Assembly (NCBI GenBank): GCA_018674655.1
Contig: JABGZQ010000041.1
Location: forward strand, 1 to 33,982
Length of the DNA: 33,982 bases
Source: Fidelibacterota bacterium
Lineage (GTDB): Bacteria; Fidelibacterota; Marinisomatia; Marinisomatales; TCS55
Direction of reading: 5' to 3'
The translations under genes and the position numbers were made by a program. How positions within the stretch are numbered: position 1 is the first letter of the stretch; the number at the start of each line of letters is the position of its first letter. The notes under the pieces were generated by a model, which had not been told where the DNA came from, made no database searches, and saw only the letters and a list, made by a program, of their open reading frames with translations. This document shows, piece by piece, positions 7,237 to 15,827 of this stretch.

Positions 7237-7803
7237 TTAATTATTTAAATAAGATTGTATCGGTGGAATCGTATGATAATCTTTACCGATAATCAATGTA
7301 AGATCAACATCTATATTGGGATCTACTGACGTTATAATTTGTTCTTTATTTTCAATATCAAAACCCAGTGCGGCGGCAACAAATTTCATTCCTTTTACAT
7401 TTTCATTTCTTTGGATCAGGATAGTCTTGGCATATTCAAAATGGTCTGCATTCTCGGAACGAACCACATCCACTTGTTTTTTTCTTAATAGATCTGAAAA
7501 TTTTGCAGCGAGGCCCGGTTCTCCACATCCATTTAATATCTCAACTTCAACCTCAAATATGGGGTTTTCTTCATAAATATCTATGGCCAGCTTAGGGGTA
7601 TCAGGCAATGATGGGAATTTGACTTCTATTGGAATACCGCTTTGTGTTTGCCTACCGGAAAAGGAGAAAATAAAGGCAACCAACAAAAGAGACATAACAG
7701 CAATGCCGGTGTTGATTAACCCCATGCGCTGTTTTTTGCCCCGAGAATTTTTTCGAGTACCTGAAATTTTTTTGAATGATTTACTGCGTTTTAACTTGGC
7801 CAC
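7237..7803 (-). CDS. Single-pass membrane protein with LytR C-terminal (LytR_C) domain
   Basis: Residues 1-28 are strongly basic (Lys/Arg-rich), residues 29-48 form one membrane helix, and residues about 85-175 match the LytR_C domain. That domain shows VEILNGCGEPGLAAKFSDLL and ends in DVDLTLIIGKDY, the normal pattern for the envelope-facing module found alone or behind LytR-CpsA-Psr enzymes. There is no LCP catalytic domain, so this is the stand-alone type often found beside rsfS. Its exact role is unknown; an envelope function is inferred. The start is GTG 7803, overlapping the TAG of the upstream gene (TAGTG), which points to translational coupling. Confidence 0.85.
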   Translation of the reverse strand: MAKLKRSKSFKKISGTRKNSRGKKQRMGLINTGIAVMSLLLVAFIFSFSGRQTQSGIPIEVKFPSLPDTPKLAIDIYEENPIFEVEVEILNGCGEPGLAAKFSDLLRKKQVDVVRSENADHFEYAKTILIQRNENVKGMKFVAAALGFDIENKEQIITSVDPNIDVDLTLIIGKDYHTIPPIQSYLNN

Positions 7804-8267
7804 TATCGCGTATGATACAGGCTAGAGTATGGGCTGGCATAGCCATACCTTGGATAATTATTCATGCTGAATTTCACAAATAAATTTTCAGTAGGTTGAT
7901 AATCCAAGCTGGCGCCATAATAAATTTGAGATCCACCGAGTCCGTTTTTTGCATAAGGGTTAATACCACCCATGGGTGAAGCTAAGCTAAACTGGGTAGA
8001 CAAGGTCAAATTATTTTTTAACATATAATTCATTTGATTTGTATAGGCACCAACAGACATTGATTGACCGCCGAAACTCATCATACTCATTCCAAAATTA
8101 TGGTTCATGGAAAAGCGACTGGGGTCTATCAATGATAATCCTTGGGCATGGGATAGCCCACGTGTATTTACCGGAACACTTTGATTGGGTATTTGCGAAC
8201 GAAATTGTCCGAATGCCAGAGCAGAGAGTACGGCAAGAGTTGTTATTCCTTTAATGATCGGCTTCAT
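7803..8267 (-). CDS. Secreted protein of unknown function, possibly outer-membrane associated
   Basis: The 154-residue product starts with a Sec-type signal peptide (MKPIIKGITTLAVLSALAFG, cleavage probably just before Q21). The mature part is rich in Ser, Asn, Gly, Met and Tyr, with alternating polar/aromatic stretches such as LTLSTQFSLASPMGG and LFVKFSMNNYPRYGY. These look like a few beta-strands of an outer-membrane or surface protein. No domain is recognised, and it is too short for a full large barrel. Its TAG stop overlaps the GTG of the LytR_C gene. The ATG at 8267 lacks a good ribosome site. Confidence 0.72.
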   Translation of the reverse strand: MKPIIKGITTLAVLSALAFGQFRSQIPNQSVPVNTRGLSHAQGLSLIDPSRFSMNHNFGMSMMSFGGQSMSVGAYTNQMNYMLKNNLTLSTQFSLASPMGGINPYAKNGLGGSQIYYGASLDYQPTENLFVKFSMNNYPRYGYASPYSSLYHTR

Positions 8268-8320
8268 ATCTATGGTAAAAGTACAAAGAAAAGACCGTAT
8301 TTGTTCCAGTCAATTTTGAT

Positions 8321-9403
8321 TTATTTTCGACGATCAATTACAGCGCCACCCAGACATTCATTATCACGGTAAAAAACGACAGATTGTCCGGGTGTAATGG
8401 CAAATTGTGGTTTGTCAAATACCACCGTACATCGATCTTGAGATAATTCAGTAATTTTACATTTCTGATCTGATTGTCTATATCTAATTTTAGCTGAAAG
8501 ACCGGATAAATCCTCAGGCACTAATCCACGGATCCAATGAATCTGATCTGCGAATAATTGTTTATGATAAAGTGCCGGATGGGTGTGTCCCTGGGCGACA
8601 ATTAGAACATTTCGATATAAATCTTTTTCAGCTACAAACCAAGGTGCCTCAAGTTTACCATATCCACCACCTATACCCAGACCTTTTCTTTGGCCTATTG
8701 TATAATACATAAGGCCATCATGCTTTCCACATTCTTTTCCATCAATTGTTTCAATCATCCCCGGATTCGACGGAATATATTTTTTCAAAAATTCTTTAAA
8801 AAATTTCTGTTCTCCGATAAAACATACACCGGTACTATCTTTTTTCGCATGATTAACTAAACCGGATTCTTCCGCTAATTTACGAACCTCTTTTTTTTCA
8901 ATATCACCAATAGGAAATATGCTTTTTGATAGGGCATTTTGGCCCAGTAAATAAAGGAAATAACTTTGATCTTTCCCTGGATCCAACCCTTTGAGAAGTT
9001 TAAAATCTCCATTTAATTCATCTATAATTGAATAATGGCCCGTGGCGATTTTTTCAGCCCCCAATTCTAAGGCATAATCCAAGAAAGCTTTGAATTTGAC
9101 TTCACGATTGCACAGTACATCTGGATTTGGCGTACGCCCCTTTTTATATTCATCAATAAAATGTTGAAAGACCTTATCCCAATATTCTTGAGAAAAATTT
9201 ACACTACGAAGGGGCAATCCCAAGTGATCACACACGGCCAATGCATCTTTATAATCTTCCTCAGCAGTACAATATTCATCATCATTCCCCTCCCAATTCT
9301 TCATGAATACACATTCCACATCAAAACCTTTTTTTTGGAGGAGAAGGGCGGTGACAGAACTGTCTACCCCGCCACTAATACCGACTATAATACGATTATT
9401 CAT
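8321..9403 (-). CDS. mnmA: tRNA-specific 2-thiouridylase MnmA
   Basis: MnmA activates U34 of Lys, Glu and Gln tRNAs with ATP and inserts sulfur to give s2U. The PP-loop is SGGVDSS (residues 10-16). The two catalytic cysteines are C98 in PDVLCNREVKF and C194 in DSTGVCFIGEQKF. The C-terminal beta-barrel domain is present (GQSVVFYRDNECLGGA). Length 360 is normal. The ATG at 9403 overlaps the last 8 bp of the cysteine desulfurase gene, so sulfur donor and user are co-expressed. Lysine tRNA(TTT), a standard target of this enzyme, is encoded at the left end of the window. Confidence 0.97.
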   Translation of the reverse strand: MNNRIIVGISGGVDSSVTALLLQKKGFDVECVFMKNWEGNDDEYCTAEEDYKDALAVCDHLGLPLRSVNFSQEYWDKVFQHFIDEYKKGRTPNPDVLCNREVKFKAFLDYALELGAEKIATGHYSIIDELNGDFKLLKGLDPGKDQSYFLYLLGQNALSKSIFPIGDIEKKEVRKLAEESGLVNHAKKDSTGVCFIGEQKFFKEFLKKYIPSNPGMIETIDGKECGKHDGLMYYTIGQRKGLGIGGGYGKLEAPWFVAEKDLYRNVLIVAQGHTHPALYHKQLFADQIHWIRGLVPEDLSGLSAKIRYRQSDQKCKITELSQDRCTVVFDKPQFAITPGQSVVFYRDNECLGGAVIDRRK

Positions 9404-10511
9404 TCGTGAATTGATTCAATGCCATGACGAGTGCAGTTACGTCTTCCTGAGTATTGTCGCGGCCGAAACTAAATCGAAGAGTAGAAATATTTTGTGATTC
9501 GGGAATGCCCATCGCTTCCAAGACAGGAGAGGGTTTGACCGATCCTGATCCGCAGGCAGAGCCGCTGGATACTTCCATGCCGATTCGATCTAACTTTGCC
9601 AAAAGGATATCGCTTTTATTCCCCGGAAAGGACACGCTAATGACACCAGGTAAATGGTGAGTTGGGGAACCATTAATAATGGCTATGGGACATTCTCGAT
9701 TTAAAAGTGCAATAAAACTGGTTTCTAACGCTTCAAGATGTTTCATATGTTGAGATTGATTTTGTGAAGCGAGGAGAACAGCTTTCCCCATTCCAGCAAT
9801 TCCAGGCACATTTTCTGTTCCTGCACGGAGTTTACGCTCCTGTCCACCACCAATAATGAGAGGGTTTAGAGGCGAGCCCTCTTTTTTATATAGAAAACCA
9901 ACACCTTTAGGTCCATAAAATTTGTGGGCTGAAAAACTCATATAATCAGCTGAGAACTCACGAACAGAAAGGGGGATTTTACCCAATGTTTGCACGGTAT
10001 CTGAATGAAATGGAATTTCATGATTTTGCGCAATTTCAATAAGTTCATTAATAGGTTGAATGGTGCCAACCTCATTGTTAGCCATCATGATTGAAATTAA
10101 TCCTGTATCGGATTGGATAGATTTATTCAATTGTTCAGGGTCTATTCGTCCCTGTGGATTTACAGGAAGGACTGTATATGTAATGCCCATGGGTTCCAGC
10201 TTTTTCAATACAGTGAGAATGGCTGGATGTTCAATTGCAGAAGTAACCACATGTTTTTTCTCCCGGTGAATTAGATCCCATAAAACTATATTGTTTGCTT
10301 CGGATCCGCCGCCAGTAAAAATAATATCAGATGGTGAGGCATCTATGGCGATAGCAATATTTTTCCGTGCTTCTTCTATTATTGCTTTTGCTTTTCTCCC
10401 GGAGGCGTAAACGCTGGATGGATTTCCATATATATTTTTTGAAACATCCGTTATTATATTTAGTACTTCAGGATGAATCGGCGTTGTGGCACTATGATCG
10501 AAGTATGGCAT
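9396..10511 (-). CDS. Cysteine desulfurase (NifS/IscS family)
   Basis: PLP enzyme that takes sulfur from L-cysteine as a persulfide, yielding alanine. Visible residues: H95 (AIEHPA), the Schiff-base lysine K197 in SFSAHKFYGPKG, and the persulfide cysteine C320 in SSGSACGSGSVKPS. Length is 371 residues, a little short of E. coli IscS. It is upstream of and overlaps mnmA by 8 bp, so supplying sulfur for tRNA thiolation is the simplest role. No Fe-S scaffold or iscR gene is nearby; a general Fe-S role cannot be excluded. No clear ribosome site precedes ATG 10511. Confidence 0.94.
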   Translation of the reverse strand: MPYFDHSATTPIHPEVLNIITDVSKNIYGNPSSVYASGRKAKAIIEEARKNIAIAIDASPSDIIFTGGGSEANNIVLWDLIHREKKHVVTSAIEHPAILTVLKKLEPMGITYTVLPVNPQGRIDPEQLNKSIQSDTGLISIMMANNEVGTIQPINELIEIAQNHEIPFHSDTVQTLGKIPLSVREFSADYMSFSAHKFYGPKGVGFLYKKEGSPLNPLIIGGGQERKLRAGTENVPGIAGMGKAVLLASQNQSQHMKHLEALETSFIALLNRECPIAIINGSPTHHLPGVISVSFPGNKSDILLAKLDRIGMEVSSGSACGSGSVKPSPVLEAMGIPESQNISTLRFSFGRDNTQEDVTALVMALNQFTNE

Positions 10512-10561
10512 GAATTTATTGATTAATCTGAAAGAGAAATTACGCGGAAAGGGAGTTGACC

Positions 10562-11335
10562 TTAAAGGTCGTTTCTAATGGCAGCGTATTGAATTGTATT
10601 TTGCAAATTTTGATAAAATGGCGGTTGACGATTTTCTAGTAAATCAATTGTCCCTGATTTATTGTAATCATATCTTATCACATCCCATTGAAATGATTCT
10701 CCAACGGAAAGAAAGGCAACGGCACCCCGCGGATCTTCATCAAAAGGTAAACCAGTCGCGCCTTGGCAAAGAATGGTTAAATTATCTTTTGTTTCATTTC
10801 GAGGGATATGAACATGTCCATGAATAAAAATATACTGTTCAATTTGTGGGTGGGCTGCTGCCACATGTTTACGCCATGCTAACGCTTCTTCCATTGATGG
10901 TGGTTGCTCATCTCGTTGATACCAAGCGTGTGTAAACTCGACTAAAGTGTTCCCGATGATTTCGCGATGAGCAATATGCATGGCAGAACAAAAATCAATC
11001 CCAGCTTGGCCCAACTCGTCTGCCGTCCATTTTTCGTTGGCTACGATAGCTTGACAAATAGGATCATCTGGAGACATTCCTTCAAGGTTTGGTCTTTCTT
11101 GAGTCCAAAGCTTTTCCAATAAATATCGATCATGATTTCCACGAATAAAAATACAATTGGGAAGCGTTTTTAATATTTTTAGGGTATTTAAAGGGTCGGG
11201 ACCCAAAGCGAAGCAATCACCAAGGCAAATGATTTGATCAATATCATTCCGTTTATTTATAATTGAAACAGAGTGTTTCAAAGATTCAACATTAGAATGT
11301 ATATCTGTGATTAAAGCAAAGGTTTTGGAGCCCAT
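10562..11335 (-). CDS. Calcineurin-like metallophosphoesterase
   Basis: The 257-residue protein contains the ordered metal-binding motifs of this superfamily: DIHSN (11-15), GDCFALGPDP (39-48), GNHDR (66-70), a histidine at H136 and HGHVH (172-176). It resembles the YfcE/serine-threonine phosphatase-like bacterial subgroup of predicted cytosolic phosphodiesterases or phosphatases. The substrate cannot be assigned. There is no signal peptide. It starts at ATG 11335 and lies 50 bp upstream of the cysteine desulfurase gene, so it may head that transcript; the 218-bp gap behind it holds the divergent start of the PfkB kinase gene. Confidence 0.9.
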   Translation of the reverse strand: MGSKTFALITDIHSNVESLKHSVSIINKRNDIDQIICLGDCFALGPDPLNTLKILKTLPNCIFIRGNHDRYLLEKLWTQERPNLEGMSPDDPICQAIVANEKWTADELGQAGIDFCSAMHIAHREIIGNTLVEFTHAWYQRDEQPPSMEEALAWRKHVAAAHPQIEQYIFIHGHVHIPRNETKDNLTILCQGATGLPFDEDPRGAVAFLSVGESFQWDVIRYDYNKSGTIDLLENRQPPFYQNLQNTIQYAAIRNDL

Positions 11336-11433
11336 TATATTACAATATACTGTTGATGCCCTTCACTAGGCAAGAAAATATAACCCGTTTATTTAGATAA
11401 AATTATAAATAGTAAGATATTAAAAAAACTAAC

Positions 11434-11463
11434 TTGAAGTCAGTTATCCAAGCCATGTAAACT
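11434..11463 (+). promoter_or_regulatory. Candidate promoter for the PfkB-family kinase gene
   Basis: TTGAAG (11434-11439) and TAAACT (11458-11463) are spaced by 18 bp in the divergent intergenic region, leaving a leader of roughly 85 nt. The match to consensus is moderate and the region is AT-rich, so chance matches are likely. The kinase start has an A-rich leader without a Shine-Dalgarno site. Confidence 0.25.
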
Positions 11464-11553
11464 AATCTGAACGGGAAACAGGTTTCTAGAGTAATTGCAG
11501 GATCCTTTTTCTAAAATATAATAACTTAATAATAAAAAAATAAAGCTTAAAAA

Positions 11554-12564
11554 ATGAAACACAAAAATACAGGAATTTTCGGTATTGGTAACCCATTGAT
11601 TGATGTTGTTATTAATGTTGAAAATAATGATTTAAATAATCTCGGTGTGGAAAAGGGGATAATGCATCTTGTAGATGAAGATCGCCAAAAAGAAATTTTA
11701 AATTATTTTAAAAACGCGATGCCCATTTTCCATCCGGGCGGTTCCGCGCCAAACACACTCATTGCCTGCGCTGGTTTAGGTATCACCGGAGTAATCTCAG
11801 GTAAAATTGGGAATGATGCATTTGGCGAAATTTATAAATCTCAAGTTGAAAAATACGGTATTATCTCTCGATTGGTTTTAGGTGATGGAACGACGGGCTC
11901 AAGTATAATTCTGGTGACGCCAGATGGGGAAAGAACTATGAATACACATTTAGGTATGTGCCAAGAGTTTTCGTTTAGTGATATTGATGAATCATTATTA
12001 GCGATGGCCGAATATTTTTATTTTACCGGATATATGTGGGACACTGAGTCACAAAAGTCTGCCATCAATCATGCTTTATCCATCGCAAAAGAAAAAAATA
12101 TAAAAGTAATTTTTGATGTTGCTGATCCATTTGCTGTTCAACGATATAAGGATGCATTTTTAAATTTAATAGAAAGGGACGTTGATATTGTTTTTGCCAA
12201 CCAAACGGAATTATCAATTTTATTTGATACAGAGAAAATTGAAAAAGCAACAAAATCGTTAGGTCAAATTGTAAATGTTGGTGCAGTTAAATTGGGAAAG
12301 GATGGGTGCTTGGTAATTGATAATGGCAACCTATCCAAAATCCCCTCTCGCCCAATTCTTGCAAAAGATTCAACAGGTGCGGGAGATATGTTTGCTGCAG
12401 GATTTATGGCTGCATTATATCGAGGTAGTAGTTATACGGAAGCGGGGGAAATCGGTGGATATTTGGCAGAAGAAATAATTCAGATTCCAGGTGCACAGTT
12501 TGAAAGATCAGTTATAAAACAGTTGAATGAAGAAATCTCATGGACACAGGAAAGCCCGAATTAG
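11554..12564 (+). CDS. PfkB-family carbohydrate/nucleoside kinase
   Basis: Ribokinase-fold enzyme that phosphorylates a sugar or nucleoside with ATP. The N-terminal substrate lid region and PfkB signature 1 appear as PGGSAPNTLIACAGLG (61-76). PfkB signature 2 is KDSTGAGDMFAAGF (271-284), with catalytic base D278. The GERTMNTHLG stretch (125-134) is typical of the adenosine kinase/ribokinase-like clade. Length 336 is normal. The substrate (adenosine, ribose or another sugar) is not determinable here. It is divergent from the phosphoesterase gene and followed after 101 bp by the TPR lipoprotein gene. Confidence 0.92.
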   Translation: MKHKNTGIFGIGNPLIDVVINVENNDLNNLGVEKGIMHLVDEDRQKEILNYFKNAMPIFHPGGSAPNTLIACAGLGITGVISGKIGNDAFGEIYKSQVEKYGIISRLVLGDGTTGSSIILVTPDGERTMNTHLGMCQEFSFSDIDESLLAMAEYFYFTGYMWDTESQKSAINHALSIAKEKNIKVIFDVADPFAVQRYKDAFLNLIERDVDIVFANQTELSILFDTEKIEKATKSLGQIVNVGAVKLGKDGCLVIDNGNLSKIPSRPILAKDSTGAGDMFAAGFMAALYRGSSYTEAGEIGGYLAEEIIQIPGAQFERSVIKQLNEEISWTQESPN

Positions 12565-12665
12565 TCATCATACTAATTTAAAATTTAGGCGGTTAAGTCT
12601 TGAAAAGAGAGGTAACAAACCCTAATTTTCAGGGCTATTTTCGAGAATAAATAATAGAGGAATCC

Positions 12666-13739
12666 ATGTTTTTAAAAATTCGCAAACAGATATTGTTAAT
12701 ACCTGTATTGAGCTTGGCATTTTGGGGATGCCCAACGCAAGAGTACACATCTGCAAAGCTATACATACAAAATGAAGATTGGGAGAAAGCAGAAGAATTT
12801 CTCCAAAAAGCTCTAGAAGTAGAACCGGAGAACCCTGAGGTGATGGTGCAAATCGGGTATCATATTCACGCCAAAAAAGGCGAGTGGACTCAAATGAATG
12901 ATATATTTGATCGGGCCATAGCTGTTGATCCCGATAAAAAAATTCTTGAGGTTAGTCGTCCAGTGAAAGAAATGGTGAAAAACTATCGATCCATGTTTTG
13001 GGCAGAAAACTACAATAATGCGGTTCGTCTATTTAATGAATACAAGGAATCGCGAGACAAAACCGTTTTAGATAAAGCGGTCCAAAAATTTGAAGAAACA
13101 GCAACCATTGACCCTTCTGAGGGACAAACATATTCAATCCTCGCCACGTGCTATTTTGAATTGGGGGAGGAAAATTTAGCTGTGCAAAATGCGAGAAAAG
13201 CAGCAAATATGATGCCTGACGATTTTCAAACTAACTTGGCATTGGGGCAGATTCTTTCCCGAACAGGAGAAAAAGCAGCAGCAGTTGAATTCGTTAAAAT
13301 AGCCGTTGGTTTGGATCCATCAAGTTCAATCGCTATTCGACAGTTAGCCACATTATACTATGACATGGGGAATAAAGAGAAATCCATCGAAACTTTTGGT
13401 GTTGCCATAAAAACGGAGACGGATAAAATGAAGAAGTCCGATCTCTATTTCAATTTGGGTGTATTGAATATGCAGATGGGAAGTTTCCAAGAGGCAGAGG
13501 ATGCCTTTATGTTTGCCTATGATCTCAATCCGAATGATACGGAAGCCTTGGTGGGGATGGCGCAAACATTCGAAAATGCAGAGAAATGGCGTCGGGCTTC
13601 GAAATTTTATCGCGAACTCATTGTTTTAGAACCGGAAAATCCAGAACATTATAAAGGGATGGCTCGTGTTTTAATCAAACAGGGTGATATGGATGGCGCA
13701 ACCCGGTATTTTGAAAAATCCAAAAAAGTAGGTCGTTAA
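12666..13739 (+). CDS. TPR-repeat lipoprotein
   Basis: The 357-residue product begins with a lipoprotein signal ending AFWGC (cysteine C22). The rest is made of tandem tetratricopeptide repeats with the usual pattern, for example WEKAEEFLQKALEVEPENPE (39-58) and FQEAEDAFMFAYDLNPND. I estimate seven to eight repeats. TPR lipoproteins act as protein-binding scaffolds in the envelope; the partner is unknown. A strong AGAGG site lies 5 bp before ATG 12666. The transcript ends at a strong terminator 28 bp after the stop codon. It converges on the DUF58/moxR pair, so a functional link to that pair is only a possibility. Confidence 0.9.
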   Translation: MFLKIRKQILLIPVLSLAFWGCPTQEYTSAKLYIQNEDWEKAEEFLQKALEVEPENPEVMVQIGYHIHAKKGEWTQMNDIFDRAIAVDPDKKILEVSRPVKEMVKNYRSMFWAENYNNAVRLFNEYKESRDKTVLDKAVQKFEETATIDPSEGQTYSILATCYFELGEENLAVQNARKAANMMPDDFQTNLALGQILSRTGEKAAAVEFVKIAVGLDPSSSIAIRQLATLYYDMGNKEKSIETFGVAIKTETDKMKKSDLYFNLGVLNMQMGSFQEAEDAFMFAYDLNPNDTEALVGMAQTFENAEKWRRASKFYRELIVLEPENPEHYKGMARVLIKQGDMDGATRYFEKSKKVGR

Positions 13740-13766
13740 AGACCAAACCCACAAACCCTTATCTTT

Positions 13767-13799
13767 AAAACCCCTCAATTTTGATTGAGGGGTTTTTTT
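13767..13799. terminator. Strong bidirectional rho-independent terminator
   Basis: Perfect arms AAAACCCCTCAAT (13767-13779) and ATTGAGGGGTTTT (13784-13796) enclose a TTTG loop and are followed by seven Ts on the plus strand. The minus strand gives the same hairpin followed by four Us. It lies between the converging TPR-lipoprotein and DUF58 genes, and the DUF58 stop codon touches the T-run. It can end both transcripts. Confidence 0.93.
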
Positions 13800-14712
13800 A
13801 TCCAGTTTTCTTTCTTTTATTTAAATATTTATTCAATGCAACATCTAACGGCTGGTCTGAAAATAAAGGAACATAGTCAATCCGCTGATTTCGGCATCCT
13901 GATTGGTATTTTTTTTGGAAAGATTTGATAACCTCCCGGTACGCAGACCGAATATGCCAGGGCTCAGTTGTAATTGTTTCCCCTGTTTCAAGGTCCCGGA
14001 ATTTTGTGCGATCTCCAAATTGAAAATTCTGTTCCTGACGGTCCAGAAGGTGAAAAACGATCATTTCTTGTTTTCGATGCCTAAAATGATTTAAGCCCAT
14101 CAAAACCTGTTCGGGATCATCTAATAAGTCAGAAATCAATATAACCAATCCGCGTTTTTTAATGCGTTCTGCCATACGATCTAAAGTGGGGCGAATTTGG
14201 GTATCACTTCCGGTTTGTATATTATCTAATGCACTCATAATTATATTTGCATGGGATGGTGCAGCTCGCGGTGGAATAAACTTTCGGATTTTTTCATCAA
14301 AAAGAACCAAGCCCATCCCGTCTCTTTGATTTAGCATTAAATGAGTTAAAGCAGCAGATAAATAACTGGCATATGCTAATTTTGTTATGGATCCACTACC
14401 GTAGGCCATCGATTGGCTGGTGTCGAGCAAAATGTAGGATCGAAGATTTGTTTCTTCTTCATAACGCTTTACGTAATACCGATCCGTTTTTCCGTATAAC
14501 TTCCAATCAATATGACGAATTTCATCCCCAGAGCCATAGGCACGATGTTCAGCGAATTCAACACTGAAACCATGATATGGACTTTTATGTTGTCCTATTA
14601 AGTATCCTTCAACAACTAACCTGGCACGGAGAGCCATGTTATCTATTTTTGCAACCATCGTTGGGTTGAGATATTTTCGTTTATCTAACACGTTAGAAGT
14701 TTGACGTTTCAT
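13798..14712 (-). CDS. DUF58-domain protein (MoxR-associated)
   Basis: The 304-residue protein has the DUF58 signature GSGDEIRHIDWKLYGKTDRY (60-79). It is followed by a von Willebrand A-like half with a MIDAS-type DTSQSM (97-102). It has no signal or membrane helix, so it is probably cytosolic, unlike longer DUF58 proteins with N-terminal helices. DUF58 genes almost always follow moxR, as here (31 bp downstream), and the pair is thought to act as a chaperone or metal-insertase-like module, often affecting envelope or stress functions. The membrane vWA (BatA/BatB) genes that often follow are missing; a terminator sits directly after this gene. Confidence 0.9.
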   Translation of the reverse strand: MKRQTSNVLDKRKYLNPTMVAKIDNMALRARLVVEGYLIGQHKSPYHGFSVEFAEHRAYGSGDEIRHIDWKLYGKTDRYYVKRYEEETNLRSYILLDTSQSMAYGSGSITKLAYASYLSAALTHLMLNQRDGMGLVLFDEKIRKFIPPRAAPSHANIIMSALDNIQTGSDTQIRPTLDRMAERIKKRGLVILISDLLDDPEQVLMGLNHFRHRKQEMIVFHLLDRQEQNFQFGDRTKFRDLETGETITTEPWHIRSAYREVIKSFQKKYQSGCRNQRIDYVPLFSDQPLDVALNKYLNKRKKTG

Positions 14713-14743
14713 GTTCGGTTTTTAATTGAGTTTTAGAATGCGA

Positions 14744-15721
14744 TTAATTTATTAATTTGCTAATAATATCATCTACACTCATACCTTCAGCTTCAGCATT
14801 AAAATTTGGCAATACGCGATGACGTAACACGGGTAAAGCAAGTGATTTAACATCATCAATATCTGCGGTGGGCCTCCCCTCCAGAATTGCTTTTGCTTTT
14901 GCACCAAGAATCAAAAACTGTGATGCGCGCGGACCCGCCCCCCAATCAATCCATTCGTTTATATCATCCTTAGCGTTTTCACCAGGTCGCGTTGCACTAA
15001 CTAAATTAACCGCAAACTCGACGACATTATCTGCCACAGGGACACGTCTGACTAAATCCTGAAATTTTAAAATTTCTTCTCGGGAAATCACCTTATTTAA
15101 TGGTAATTCTTTATCCGCAGTCGTAACCTTAACGATAGAGATCTCATCCTCATGGGTAGGATAATCGATCAAAATATTAAACATAAAGCGATCCAGTTGC
15201 GCTTCTGGAAGTGGATAGGTTCCTTCTTGTTCAATGGGGTTTTGGGTAGCCAGAACAAAGAACGGTTCTTCCAAATCGTAAGTGTTCCCCGCAGCAGTTA
15301 CTTTATGCTCCTGCATTGCTTCGAGTAACGCTGCCTGTGTTTTAGGTGGTGTACGGTTGATCTCATCAGCCAATATAATATTCCCGAAAATGGGGCCTTT
15401 AAAAAAACGAAAATTTCGTTTACCTGTGGATTGATCTTCTTCAATTACCTCAGTACCAGTGATATCACTGGGCATTAAATCGGGTGTAAACTGAATTCGG
15501 CTAAAATTAAGATCAAGCAAATCAGCCATAGATTTTATCATAAGCGTCTTCGCTAATCCAGGCACACCAACAATTAAAGTATGGCCTTTACAGAGGAGAG
15601 CAATTAGGATGTGATTCAACACATCTCTTTGACCAATGATAGATTTAGCAATCTCACTAAAGAAACGACTTTTAACATCATCTAATTTTTCAAGCAATTG
15701 TAGATCGGTTTGGTTTTCCAT
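14744..15721 (-). CDS. moxR: MoxR-family AAA+ ATPase
   Basis: AAA+ ATPase of the MoxR clade, thought to remodel or assemble partner proteins together with DUF58/vWA proteins. Walker A is GVPGLAKT (52-59), Walker B is IILADE (115-120), and sensor 1 lies in FVLATQNPIEQEGTYPLPEA. The C-terminal lid ends VLPNFNAEAEGMSVDDIISKL, typical of the family. Length 325 is normal. The start ATG 15721 has an AAGGA site. It is the first gene of a two-gene unit with DUF58 and is divergent from rlmN across 106 bp. Confidence 0.95.
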   Translation of the reverse strand: MENQTDLQLLEKLDDVKSRFFSEIAKSIIGQRDVLNHILIALLCKGHTLIVGVPGLAKTLMIKSMADLLDLNFSRIQFTPDLMPSDITGTEVIEEDQSTGKRNFRFFKGPIFGNIILADEINRTPPKTQAALLEAMQEHKVTAAGNTYDLEEPFFVLATQNPIEQEGTYPLPEAQLDRFMFNILIDYPTHEDEISIVKVTTADKELPLNKVISREEILKFQDLVRRVPVADNVVEFAVNLVSATRPGENAKDDINEWIDWGAGPRASQFLILGAKAKAILEGRPTADIDDVKSLALPVLRHRVLPNFNAEAEGMSVDDIISKLIN

Positions 15722-15827
15722 TTGAATCCTTGTCTAAATAAAATAGGGCGAAAAATTACAAGGTGTCTTCGGATGAAACAACACGAATGTCTTGTAAGAC
15801 TATCTCGGAAGATAGAAATTCACACGT

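Noticed and set aside
12619-12633. CCCT/AGGG hairpin between the PfkB kinase and TPR genes
   Set aside because: A four-base stem with a seven-base loop and no clean T-run; too weak to call a terminator or attenuator.
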